A DNA stretch of 64,000 bases from contig NZ_ML660096.1 in assembly GCF_007004655.1 (NCBI RefSeq), positions 215,808 to 279,807 of the forward strand. The letters run 5' to 3'. This DNA is from Exilibacterium tricleocarpae. Its GTDB lineage: Bacteria; Pseudomonadota; Gammaproteobacteria; Pseudomonadales; Cellvibrionaceae. The position numbers and the translations under genes are program-made. Under the pieces are notes generated by a model. That model made no database searches. It saw nothing but the letters and a program-made list of their open reading frames with translations, and was not told the DNA's origin. Positions 54,697 through 63,600 of the stretch are shown one piece after another. How positions within the stretch are numbered: position 1 is the stretch's first letter; every line of letters starts with the position of its first letter.

Positions 54697-57264
54697 CTAT
54701 ATAGGGTCTTCTTCATTCGTGGCAACGAAATAACCTTTACTTTGCAGCTCACTCACCGCGGTATCCGAAACCGGCGTCCGCGGTCCGTCGCCACAGCGAT
54801 TGATCCTGATAGACGCCGTCGTCAATACCGCCCGGCCGAGTTGGTTGTTTAGAAATATCAGTAAACTATCAACTTGCCCGGAGTTAAAACCCATGCAATT
54901 ACCGGCAAACAGGTTGAGTACATCCAACCGCGGCGGGTTCCACAGTGGCGGCGTAGTGAACCCCGCCATGGCATTGTCGCCGCTCAACCTCAGCCGCACC
55001 AGGCCGTCGGCCCGCAATAGACCCAAATCCCCCGCGATGGTGTTGCGACCGCTGATATCGAACACCCGGATATCCGGATGCAGGTCTTGAATATTCCCGG
55101 AGAGTGTATTAACGCCGCTGAGATTCAACTGCCGAATTGCAGGGGAAATACCGGCGACGGTTCCCGTTATACTGTTTGCTCCGCCCACCGTTATACTGAG
55201 GGTGGAATTATTAGTCAGCAGGTCGATATTCCCGGCGATGGTGTTGTTACCCGTTATGCTGACGCTGTTGGCTTCAGGGTGTAAGTCTTCGATGTTACCG
55301 AACAGCGTGTTGTTTCCCGCCACGTTGAAATTGGTGATCGTGGCGGGAATATCTGCCACGCCGGCCGTTATCGTATTGTTGCCGATCACGCTCAATGACA
55401 GTGTGCCGTTGTTACGCACCAGACCGAGGTCGCCGCCGATAGTGTTGAAACCACTGATAAAAACGGAGCGCAGGTCGCCATGCAAATCCTCGATATTGCC
55501 GGATATGGTATTGGTGCCCGCCACGGAAAAACTGGTGACATTAGTGGGAATTTCGGCCACGGTGCCGGTAACGGTGTTTAAACCGTTCACCTGAAACGAC
55601 ACCAGCGCCGCCGGGATATCGGCGACGGTGCCCGTTATGGTGTTGGCGCTGATTACGGAAAAGCCCACCATACTGTCGGGGATATCGGCAATATCGCCGG
55701 TAAAATTACCCTGTTGGGCCCTGACCGTCAGTTGGGTGATAGCAGGCGGCAGTTCGCTGATATCGCCACTGAAGTTACCCCGCCTGGAAACCACCCGCAG
55801 TTCCCGCAACAGCGTGTTGTTCGATAAGCTGGCGAGGGCGCCGTTGACAACGCTGTTGTCGGAGAAAAAACTGATTACCTCAATATTAGTCAAATCGCTG
55901 AGCGCCTCGACGTCCAACTGCAATCCATCGTCAATGCTCAAAAAGCCCTTCACGGCGGCAAAACCGTCGGAAAAGGCGATAGTGACATTACCACTGGTTG
56001 TCTGCGCATAGTTATGGGTGAGCGAGCCGGCGCCAAACAAATCCTCGATACGCTGGTTTTCAATGATCTCAGTGGGACTGCCGTCGCCCCAGTCGACGGT
56101 CGCCGTGCCGGAGGACAGCGCCAATCCCACAACGGTGCGCGTTGTATTCACCACCGGTAACACCAATGTTTCTGCCGCCATGGTCACGGTGAGTTCGTAA
56201 CTGGCGGTACTGCTCGGTGCCGAGGCATCGGCGGCTTTGATCGCAGTAATCGTGGTCGTGCCGACGGCAACGGCGGTGACCAGGCCCTGCTGGTCGACGC
56301 CGGCAACAGCCGGGCTGGACGATGCGTAACTGATCGCACCGGCGCCGATAACAGTGGCGGGGTCAATCGGGTTGGCGGTACTCTCGCCGACAACCATGGT
56401 GATCGGCCCCGCATTGGTAAACGCAATTTCGTTAACGGCGATCGGGTCCGGGTTATTGCGGATCAGCATCGAACCGGTATTCGAGGCCGGGTTGTCGACG
56501 GAAACCACGCTGATATCCAGGTTGAAATACTCATCGTCCTCGGTGGCGTCGGTATCGAAAATCGTGATAGTGACAGTTTTTTCAGTTTCTCCCGCGGCAA
56601 ATGACAGGCTGCCGACAGAGGCTAAATAATCGCTGCCCTCCTCGGCCGTACCCGAGCGGGTCGCATAATTGACAACCGTTTCCGCAGCCTGGGGCGCGTT
56701 CAGTTTGACGACAAACCTGGCGGCACCATCGCGCTCGTCAACAGTGCCGCCCACCACCCTGGCAAACGCGCCTGTGGGCCGAACGAATAAAAATGCCGTG
56801 GATGCGTTCACCCGGCCTTCGCTGTCCTGCGCGGTCAGGCGAAACGATAACTCTGTTTCTTCCCGCAAATCAGGCACCACGATCGCGTTCTCCAATTGGT
56901 TGGGATCGGGAATCGTCACTTCGGGGCCGCTGACCTGCGTCCACAGTACCTCGGTAATCGTCGCGCCGGCGGCGGCCGAGGCACTGCCCCTTAAAAAAAC
57001 CAGCACGTTGGGATCGGCAAACTGCCGGCCGCCGGCCGAAACCTGCGGCAGAATATCCAGCTCTTCGCCGACCACGGGATCAGTAACAGGCTGTTCGGCC
57101 GAGGACGGCGATCCGCCTCCGCCACAACCGGCCAAGAGCATCAGGACCAGGCTCCATAGCAGGGTCCGGTAACAGGTCTTCACGCTGAACGCGGCCGCCC
57201 GCCGCCGGAACCCGGGCAAAAACATATGTCGATCGAGGTCTGGCACTACACGATTACAGTTCAT
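54697..57264 (-). CDS. Large lipoprotein with Calx-beta, Ig-like and NTI-G repeats
   Basis: 855 residues with a lipobox (LVLMLLAGCGGGGS). An Ig-like region (about 65-165) is followed by a Calx-beta domain (GGTVDERDGAARFVVKLNAP, YFNLDISV), a Big_2-type domain (VVGESTANPIDPATVIGAGAISYASSSPAVAGVDQQG) and a small PKD-like part. Then a long array of roughly 22-23-residue repeats: SGNIEDLHGDLRSVFISGFN, TGTVAEIPTNVTSFSVAGTN, and so on. The repeats have regular Asn/Ile/Gly positions like a leucine-rich or beta-solenoid surface. It ends GYFVATNEEDPI. Probably surface-bound and adhesive. Not recognised as a known family. Confidence 0.75.
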   Translation of the reverse strand: MNCNRVVPDLDRHMFLPGFRRRAAAFSVKTCYRTLLWSLVLMLLAGCGGGGSPSSAEQPVTDPVVGEELDILPQVSAGGRQFADPNVLVFLRGSASAAAGATITEVLWTQVSGPEVTIPDPNQLENAIVVPDLREETELSFRLTAQDSEGRVNASTAFLFVRPTGAFARVVGGTVDERDGAARFVVKLNAPQAAETVVNYATRSGTAEEGSDYLASVGSLSFAAGETEKTVTITIFDTDATEDDEYFNLDISVVSVDNPASNTGSMLIRNNPDPIAVNEIAFTNAGPITMVVGESTANPIDPATVIGAGAISYASSSPAVAGVDQQGLVTAVAVGTTTITAIKAADASAPSSTASYELTVTMAAETLVLPVVNTTRTVVGLALSSGTATVDWGDGSPTEIIENQRIEDLFGAGSLTHNYAQTTSGNVTIAFSDGFAAVKGFLSIDDGLQLDVEALSDLTNIEVISFFSDNSVVNGALASLSNNTLLRELRVVSRRGNFSGDISELPPAITQLTVRAQQGNFTGDIADIPDSMVGFSVISANTITGTVADIPAALVSFQVNGLNTVTGTVAEIPTNVTSFSVAGTNTISGNIEDLHGDLRSVFISGFNTIGGDLGLVRNNGTLSLSVIGNNTITAGVADIPATITNFNVAGNNTLFGNIEDLHPEANSVSITGNNTIAGNIDLLTNNSTLSITVGGANSITGTVAGISPAIRQLNLSGVNTLSGNIQDLHPDIRVFDISGRNTIAGDLGLLRADGLVRLRLSGDNAMAGFTTPPLWNPPRLDVLNLFAGNCMGFNSGQVDSLLIFLNNQLGRAVLTTASIRINRCGDGPRTPVSDTAVSELQSKGYFVATNEEDPI

Positions 57265-57601
57265 GGTGAATACCTAGCTGAAGGGGCATGGTTACGCTGA
57301 GGACATAGCGCGCGCCGGCGGGATACCTCCGCCAAGGTCGAATGGGCAAACAAAAAAGAAGAGCAAGAGACACGCTGCAAATTCCATTTAGCTATAAAAG
57401 TGCGGGAGACTAGGAATGCTAATAAGGTTGCCGGCTAAAGTAAAACGCCCGATGTGTTAATCGTGATCCGGGTCATGCTATTGATCGCGCTCCTGCATTT
57501 GTGGTCACCGGTCGCCTGTCGCACCTTGTAGATCGACGCGACCATTTCCGTTTTGTCTGCTGCAGATGATGATGCTGTGTAGTTCAGAGTCGATCCACCA
57601 G

Positions 57602-57655
57602 TGGCACGGTGCGGGGACGTAACTTTAGTTGCGTCCCCCTCGAGGGGGACCACGC
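57602..57655 (+). repeat. REP-like repeat, + orientation
   Basis: tggcacggtgcggggacg then a hairpin (ggggacgtaac, loop ttta, gttgcgtcccc), the same core as the copies at 42491-42635. The right part has diverged (tcgagggggac). Confidence 0.75.
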
Positions 57656-57759
57656 CACTCTCAAACAACATCGCTTCCGGCGGCACGGCGCCAAAAAGAA
57701 CGCTCACGGTTTAGCTGGGAGGTAAAAAGAAATCGCAGTACACCAAACAGGTGTTTCAA

Positions 57760-57925
57760 GGAAGGGGAGTGGCACCATTCTATGGTGACGCAACTAAAGT
57801 GACGTCACCGCACTGTGCCGCCGGAGGCGGTGCCTTTCGGAAGGGAAGTGGCACCATCCTAAGGGCATCCTAAGGGGACAGGCTAAAGCCAGTCCCCGCA
57901 CCGTGCCGCCGGAGGCGGGACCACT
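57760..57925 (-). repeat. Two REP-like repeats, - orientation
   Basis: Read on the minus strand, both units match the copies in the tct operon: ggcggcac(a/g)gtgcgg, a central hairpin, ggtgccactcccct. In one the hairpin loop is close to ctttag and in the other it has changed to gctttagc. They lie in the 732-base gap before the first FG-GAP lipoprotein gene's 3' end. Confidence 0.75.
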
Positions 57926-57996
57926 CGCTATTTTCGCTACCGGCGTAACACTGGCTTTCCGTGGTACATAAAAAAACCGGAGTGATGCCCTTCTCC

Positions 57997-59835
57997 TTAG
58001 TACAAATAAACGGCACCGGCGTTAACCGCATCCTGGTTGCTGTCGCCACCCACACCGGTTGCATCACCATCTTCCATTGAGGCGCCTACCGCCATCACCG
58101 CCGCGTTGCGACTGAGAGCCACGGCGGCGCCAAAACTATCGGACGCACTGGTGTTGGTGGCTTTGACATAGCTTTGCTGGCTCCACTCATCGTCTGCGAA
58201 CGCAAAGAAGTAAACCGCTCCATAATCTGACTCGGGATCAGCGGTCTGGTCGCCCCCAATACCGACACTGGTGCCGTTTTCGAAAGGGGCACCTACAGCC
58301 AGGGCGGTGCCACTGCCACTCAGGGCAAGCGCTGCACCGAAGTTGTCAGACCAGTCGGTGTTCGATGCTTTGAAATAGGTCTGCTGCGTCCAGGCATTGC
58401 CCTCGCGGGTGAAGATATAGGCGGCACCGGCGCCGTCAATACTGTCATCGGCTTCGTCACCATCGATACCGGTGGCATCACTGGCCTCGAATGCCGCCCC
58501 CACCGCCAGCATATCGCCGTCGTCACTGAGCGACACCGCGCCGCCAAAGCGATCGCCTTGATCGGCATTCGACGCCCGCACATAAGCCTGTTGCTGCCAC
58601 TCATCGTTGTTTTCGACAAATACATAAACCGCACCGGAATCCGTCATGCCATTTGTACTGCCATCATCACCGGGGGCGCCGACCGCCAGCGTCTCGCCAG
58701 TGCTGTCCAGTGCCAGACTGGTACCGAAAACATCGTCCTGATCCGGGTTGGGCGCTTTTAAATATCGGTCAAAATCCCACCCTTGATTAGTGCGGGAATA
58801 GAGATAGACAGCACCGGCAGACGGTCTCGCATTGTTATTGGGATTGCCGGGGTCGCCGCTGGCTTCTCTGTAGGCGCTTACCGCCAGTGTATCGCCGTCA
58901 CCGCTCAGCGCCACCACCTCACCGAAGTTATCATCTTCATCGATGTTACTGGCTTTTATCACGGCATCCTGACTCCAGTCCCCATCGGCGCGGGAGAAGA
59001 CATAAACCGCGCCGGAGTTCTCCACATCGTCATTCTGCCCGCCACCACCGGCACTGGAGCTGTCTTCATCGGTCGCGCCGACCACCAGCGTACTGCCGTC
59101 GTCGCTCAGCGCCAGGGCGGTGCCAAAAAAGTCGCCCGCACCGGTATTGGACGGCTTGATATAAGCCTGTTGTTCCCATTCCAGCCCGTCGCGGACAAAA
59201 ATATACACCGCACCCGAATTCTCGCCGGCCGCGCTGTTATTCGGGTTGCCATCAATAATTGTGGTGGCGCTGTCCTCGCCATAGGCACCGACCGCCAGGG
59301 TGGCGCCGTTAGCGCTCAGGGCGACACTGTAACCAAAGGAGTCGCCAGCGTCGGTGTTGGACGCCTTGAAATAGCCGATGGTGTCGAGCATCTGGTCAGT
59401 GACCGCAATGGATTCGGACCCTCTGCAGCCACCACGGTTGCAGGCTTCAACAATAAACTCGGCATCGTCCCAATCCAGCCGGTGCGCCGCCACTTCAACC
59501 GTTATATTAGTCGCGCCAATATTACCGCCCAACTGGGAAAAGCCCGCCTCGCCATCCGGGTTAAAAAAAAGCCGGTAAGCGATGGCGTCCTCAACGGCGT
59601 CCCAGTCAAATCGCAGTTGGCGAATATCGGCTTCCAGTGTCACTGCGGGTGCCGAGGCCGGCGGATCGCCCGGATCGTCGCTGCCACCGCCACCCCCACC
59701 GCCGCAGGCACTGAGTAAAACCGCAGCAGCGACGCAGGCAAGAATAACTCGGGAGCTTGTATAACCGTGTTGCCGGCGCTGATGAGATACCTGGTATTGT
59801 TGTTGTTTTCTACTAGTCGACCCTAGACTTGACAT
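57997..59835 (-). CDS. FG-GAP beta-propeller lipoprotein, first paralogue
   Basis: 612 residues from ATG 59835 with GGAGAGGG upstream. The N terminus has a lipobox (VAAAVLLSACGGGG). A fibronectin-III-like domain (ITVEV, FIVEACNRGGCRG) precedes about seven FG-GAP-type blades. Each blade has a module like FKASNTDAGDSFGYSVALSANGATLAVGAYGED and ends GAVYIFVRDG. This is an integrin-alpha-like propeller with acidic loops that may bind calcium. It is about 60 percent like its neighbour at 60204. Probably surface-exposed and adhesive; partner unknown. Confidence 0.85.
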   Translation of the reverse strand: MSSLGSTSRKQQQYQVSHQRRQHGYTSSRVILACVAAAVLLSACGGGGGGGSDDPGDPPASAPAVTLEADIRQLRFDWDAVEDAIAYRLFFNPDGEAGFSQLGGNIGATNITVEVAAHRLDWDDAEFIVEACNRGGCRGSESIAVTDQMLDTIGYFKASNTDAGDSFGYSVALSANGATLAVGAYGEDSATTIIDGNPNNSAAGENSGAVYIFVRDGLEWEQQAYIKPSNTGAGDFFGTALALSDDGSTLVVGATDEDSSSAGGGGQNDDVENSGAVYVFSRADGDWSQDAVIKASNIDEDDNFGEVVALSGDGDTLAVSAYREASGDPGNPNNNARPSAGAVYLYSRTNQGWDFDRYLKAPNPDQDDVFGTSLALDSTGETLAVGAPGDDGSTNGMTDSGAVYVFVENNDEWQQQAYVRASNADQGDRFGGAVSLSDDGDMLAVGAAFEASDATGIDGDEADDSIDGAGAAYIFTREGNAWTQQTYFKASNTDWSDNFGAALALSGSGTALAVGAPFENGTSVGIGGDQTADPESDYGAVYFFAFADDEWSQQSYVKATNTSASDSFGAAVALSRNAAVMAVGASMEDGDATGVGGDSNQDAVNAGAVYLY

Positions 59836-59889
59836 TGAACCCTCTCCGCGGTGCAAAATCGCTCGATTATCCGGGATCGCTAAACCAAA

Positions 59890-59924
59890 GGTCTAGTCGG
59901 GGAAACGTAAAGAATTGTAACTCG
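59890..59924 (-). promoter_or_regulatory. Conserved upstream block of the first FG-GAP gene
   Basis: ggtctagtcggg at 59890-59901 and aattgtaactcg at 59913-59924 recur in front of the second paralogue at 62059-62070 and 62081-62092. Their distance from the start codon is the same within two bases (54 and 52). Conservation outside the gene suggests a promoter or operator duplicated with it. Confidence 0.6.
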
Positions 59925-60048
59925 ACATAAAAGACCGCCCGGTGCGACTGGCTGTAAGCACACCGGGAGGCGATCAGTTGGTTAAGTAGTGTGGCGCACC
60001 CGGGCAAACAACGTCTTGTGATTGACCGCCGCGAGCCGCGCCCGACAC

Positions 60049-60108
60049 TTCACGGGGCTATATTTCACAGAGCTATATTTCACAGGGCTATATTTCACAG
60101 GGCTGTGC
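60049..60108 (+). repeat. Four 15-bp tandem repeats between the FG-GAP genes
   Basis: Units of 15 bases: ttcacggggctatat, ttcacagagctatat, ttcacagggctatat and ttcacagggctgtgc at 60049-60063, 60064-60078, 60079-60093 and 60094-60108. They lie in the non-coding gap upstream of the first FG-GAP gene and past the 3' end of the second. Confidence 0.92.
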
Positions 60109-60203
60109 AATAACACTTTGTTACTGCTTTCCTGTTCCAGCATCTACTGCTCGCAGCAACTGTCTTTTAACCGGCGATATATGCCGGGGCCCATGGCCAC
60201 CAC

Positions 60204-62006
60204 TCAGTGAAGATAGACAGCGCCGGCATCATCGGCCATATTGTCCGGCTCCCCGCCGGTGCCGGTATCGTTACCGTCTTCCCCGGGGGCGCCGATCGCC
60301 ATTAAAGTGCCATTGCGGCTGAGCGCGATAGCGGTGCCGAACCCATCTTCCTGCTCCGGGTTGATCGCCTTCACATAACTTTGCTGCGTCCATTCGTCAT
60401 CGGCAAAAGTAAAGAAGTACGCAGCCCCCGCCCCGCCTTCACTTTCATCCGTCTGATCACCGTCGATACCGGCGGCGGCACTGGCCTCGAGTGGCGCACC
60501 GACGGCCAGTGTAGTGCCGCTGCCACTCAAGGCCACAGCCGCGCCGAAATTATCGGACTCTTCCGTGTTCGACGCTTTGAGATAAGTCTGCTGCGCCCAG
60601 GTGTCCTCGCTGCGCGTAAAAATGTAGGCAGCACCTGCACCGGGGCTGCTGTTATCGCCTTCGTTGCCGTCGATACCAGTCGCATTACTGGCTTCCCCGC
60701 TGGCGCCCGCGGCCAGGGTATCGCCGTTATCACTGAGCGATACCGAATAGCCGAATAGGTCCCCGATTTCGCTGTTCGACGCCTGCAGGTAAGCCTGCAG
60801 TGTCCATTCCTTTTCGCGCTCCAAATACACGTAAACCGCACCGGCATCCTCGCGCGTATCGCCGCCACCATCGTCGTAGGGGACGCCTACTGCGAGGGTA
60901 TCGCCGTTGATATCGAGCGCTAAACTAAAGCCAAAATTGTCGCCGGCGGTGGGAGTAACCGCCTTCAGGTAGCGGCTGAATTCCCAGCCGTCGTCAGTCG
61001 AAAAATCATAGAGGTAGACGGCGCCGGCGGCCTCTGCGGTATCGTCGTTCTGGCTATCGCCGTCGGCGCTGTCCTCTCCGGTGGCACCAACCGCCAGGGT
61101 ACGGCCTTCGCCGTCGATCGCCACCGACCAGCCATAGTTGTCGAAGGCGCCGCTGTTGTTGGCTTTAAACAGTGTCTCCTGGCTCCAGCCGTCACCGCTG
61201 CGGGTGAAGAGGTACACGGCCCCGGAATCTTCCAGATCGTCATTCTGGCCACCGCCGCCGGCGCTGGAACTATCCTCATAGGGGGAGCCCACTACCAGGG
61301 TGTTACCGTTGGCGCTCAGCGCAACGGAAAAACCGAACTGGTCGCCCGCGCCGGTGTTACCTGGCTTGATATAGGCTTGCTGGGTCCACTGCTGGCGGTT
61401 GCGCACGAAAATATAGACTGCGCCTGAATTTTCGCCCTCGACATTGTTGTTGGGGTTACCGTTTATATTGCGTGTCGCGCTGTCCTCACCGTAGGCGCCT
61501 ATCGCCAGGGTGGAACCGTTTGCGCTCATCGCCACACTGTACCCAAAACCGTCTCCGGCATCGGTATTAAATGCTTTGAAGTAACCGATGGTATCGAGCA
61601 TCTGCTCGTCGACGGTCAGCGTCTCCGACTGCTTGCAGCCGGCCCGGTTGCAGGCTTCAACCATAAACTCGGCAGCGTCCCAATCGAACCGGTGCGGCGA
61701 TACTTCGAGGCCCACTTCGGTAAACCCCAGGTCGCCGGTGATGGCGGAGAAGCCTGACTCGCCGTCCGGGTTGTGCAGCAGGCGATAGGAGTTGGTACCG
61801 CTGACAGGTTCCCAGTCGAACAGTAATTGCCGGGTATTGCCTTCCACGGTCACTGTGGGCGCGGCGCTGGGCGGCTCGCCATCGCCGTCGTCATCGTCGT
61901 CGTCATCGCTGCAGGCACTGAGCAAAACCACCAGCGCGGCGCAAACGGTTAAACGGCGATAATTTGACCAGCGGTGGGTTCGGTTGTTGATGATTGGACC
62001 GGACAC
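60204..62006 (-). CDS. FG-GAP beta-propeller lipoprotein, second paralogue
   Basis: 600 residues from a GTG at 62006 with GGGGAG five bases upstream; a TTG at 62021 has no ribosome site. Lipobox VVLLSAC followed by seven Asp. Then a fibronectin-III-like part (FMVEACNRAGCKQSETL) and about seven FG-GAP blades: FKAFNTDAGDGFGYSVAMSANGSTLAIGAYGED, GAVYIFVRN. Its layout, N-terminal domain and blade order match the gene at 57997, as does the upstream block, so the two arose by tandem duplication. Likely a surface lipoprotein. Nothing indicates the ligand. Confidence 0.85.
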   Translation of the reverse strand: MSGPIINNRTHRWSNYRRLTVCAALVVLLSACSDDDDDDDGDGEPPSAAPTVTVEGNTRQLLFDWEPVSGTNSYRLLHNPDGESGFSAITGDLGFTEVGLEVSPHRFDWDAAEFMVEACNRAGCKQSETLTVDEQMLDTIGYFKAFNTDAGDGFGYSVAMSANGSTLAIGAYGEDSATRNINGNPNNNVEGENSGAVYIFVRNRQQWTQQAYIKPGNTGAGDQFGFSVALSANGNTLVVGSPYEDSSSAGGGGQNDDLEDSGAVYLFTRSGDGWSQETLFKANNSGAFDNYGWSVAIDGEGRTLAVGATGEDSADGDSQNDDTAEAAGAVYLYDFSTDDGWEFSRYLKAVTPTAGDNFGFSLALDINGDTLAVGVPYDDGGGDTREDAGAVYVYLEREKEWTLQAYLQASNSEIGDLFGYSVSLSDNGDTLAAGASGEASNATGIDGNEGDNSSPGAGAAYIFTRSEDTWAQQTYLKASNTEESDNFGAAVALSGSGTTLAVGAPLEASAAAGIDGDQTDESEGGAGAAYFFTFADDEWTQQSYVKAINPEQEDGFGTAIALSRNGTLMAIGAPGEDGNDTGTGGEPDNMADDAGAVYLH

Positions 62007-62058
62007 TGTTGCTCTCCCCAAGACAAAGGGGTGAATTATTGAGGACCCCTAAGCTGGA

Positions 62059-62092
62059 GGTCTAGTCGGGTACAGTAAAAAATTGTAACTCG
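62059..62092 (-). promoter_or_regulatory. Conserved upstream block of the second FG-GAP gene
   Basis: Same ggtctagtcggg and aattgtaactcg as before the first paralogue, 52 bases upstream of the start codon. The sequence between them differs, so the conserved parts are probably functional. Confidence 0.6.
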
Positions 62093-62175
62093 CTGGGTTG
62101 GTAAAAAAGTGTAACTGGCGGTTTCAGGTCGATAAGACTGTCCGGTAGGGGCGGCAGATTGTTACACGGTGTTTT

Positions 62176-62247
62176 GTCGACCGGGTGCAACTCGGTAGGG
62201 TCGACAAGGTGCCATCCGATAGAGTCGACAGAGTGCCACCCGGCACG
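62176..62247. repeat. Three degenerate 24-bp tandem repeats
   Basis: Units at 62176-62199, 62200-62223 and 62224-62247 share gtcgac and (g)gtgc(c/a)a(t/c/a)(c)cg. The minus strand, if read, gives eight-residue repeats (GWHSVDSI, GWHLVDPT, ELHPVDKT), but the surrounding 140-codon frame is not otherwise protein-like. Confidence 0.7.
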
Positions 62248-62484
62248 GGCCGCGCCGGTACAGGGTATTTTTAAGCCTTCCGGTAGTGAAACCTCTGCAG
62301 GTTGGAACCGCTTGCTACTACACCCCCCTTCTGGCACAAGACTCTGTCGTGGGGCTGAAAAACACCCTGCACCGACACGTCCCTGATCTTGTAGCCTACG
62401 GCAAGAAAATGCACCCCGGGGCTGGATTCGAACAAACCTGTTGCCCGATCTGATGAAAAAGGTCCATGTCCGCATCAGCAGCAA

Positions 62485-63600
62485 CTACGTAGCAAACCAA
62501 GATCTGTTACGAATGCCACTCACCTTCGGCACCTACTTCTGGTCGTGGCTGCACTATAAGAGAAGACAGACTTACCCCCAGTGTTCTTAACCAAGATCGT
62601 AAGGGTTAGTATGAGGTCGATAAATGGGTCCAAATCCTCTTAGTTGCCACTATCAACCAAAAGTAGGTGCCTTAGGAAAAAGTAGACAACTTTAGCGAAA
62701 GCAGGTATCTACAGCGATTGGCATCAGCACCGGTTACGTTAATTTCAGTACCACCTGCGTATGGACATTGTAAAATCACAAACTCAAATTATTGAACGCT
62801 CACTTCCAGTTCAGCGTGGAGTATAGAAACACTCAATACATGGGTCATCGATGCTATTTCTTATGCAGCCGCGCGAGGTCCTAAATAACGAAGCCCTCCA
62901 AGACCATTTTCGGGAATGATGTAGGATTTACATACAGACCAACCACTGAACTAAATCGCCCGGCTAATCCAGTGATGCACCAAAAGAGTTGGAGCTATAT
63001 AGGCCTACCAAAAAACTGCGGCTCCCAACCACAAAAGTATGGATTTTAGCTGCTTAGATGTTTGAGATGCTTATTGTATTGGCAGTACTAACGCATAGCA
63101 TTCCTCAGGCACATGTAGTCTTTTATCGAATAACTCCATGCTCAGGCTTCATAACACTTTGCGATACCTAGTCAGACTAATACTTCTACTCATCTTTTCT
63201 TTGTCAGCAAACGATAAATAATCCTGCTGTCTTGCAACTCTCTTAGAAAACACTTAGCATCAAGCCAATCAAATGGATGTGTAATCTACGAAAAACTAGC
63301 AGCAATAAATAATTCATCGCCAAGTTATTCATCGCGTAGAGCCAGTTACCGGCGGACTTATTGAGCTCCATCCATTTCCCAGAACGCGGATTCAAATACG
63401 AGGTGCATCACCTCATCAGAAGGAATTTGGTTGCACTTAGCAATCAATGGGTATTTAAAACTCAAAAGTAAACTTTAACAACAATGGATGTGCAATTATC
63501 TCACTTCCCGAACCACTAGATTTTCCTGTGCATAAATTTGATATCAATAAGACCTGAGTGAATCGGACACTCGTCAACTCAATCAATTGGGAGAAAGTAT
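62485..63600. other. AT-rich, apparently non-coding region with possible gene relics
   Basis: About 1.1 kb without a convincing gene. At 62575-62640 and 62712-62731 it shares blocks with 5515-5603 (ttcttaac, then caaatcct, then cgattggcatc). On the minus strand, short open stretches read YLNPRSGKWMELNKSAGNWL (around 63335-63400) and IPENGLGGLRYLGPRAAA before a stop (around 62867-62925). The former recalls the end of an RHS core. They look like decayed pieces. Confidence 0.45.

Larger units (their letters stand above)
57265..57996. other. Intergenic region with REP-like repeats only
   Basis: 732 bases after the start of the NTI-G lipoprotein gene. Apart from the three REP-like units, no convincing gene was seen. 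A 90-codon minus-strand frame here overlaps the repeats and is not protein-like. It should hold the promoter of the NTI-G lipoprotein gene. Confidence 0.5.

Noticed and set aside
62062..62484. 140-codon minus-strand frame
   Set aside because: Its only pattern comes from the 24-bp repeats; composition is not protein-like.
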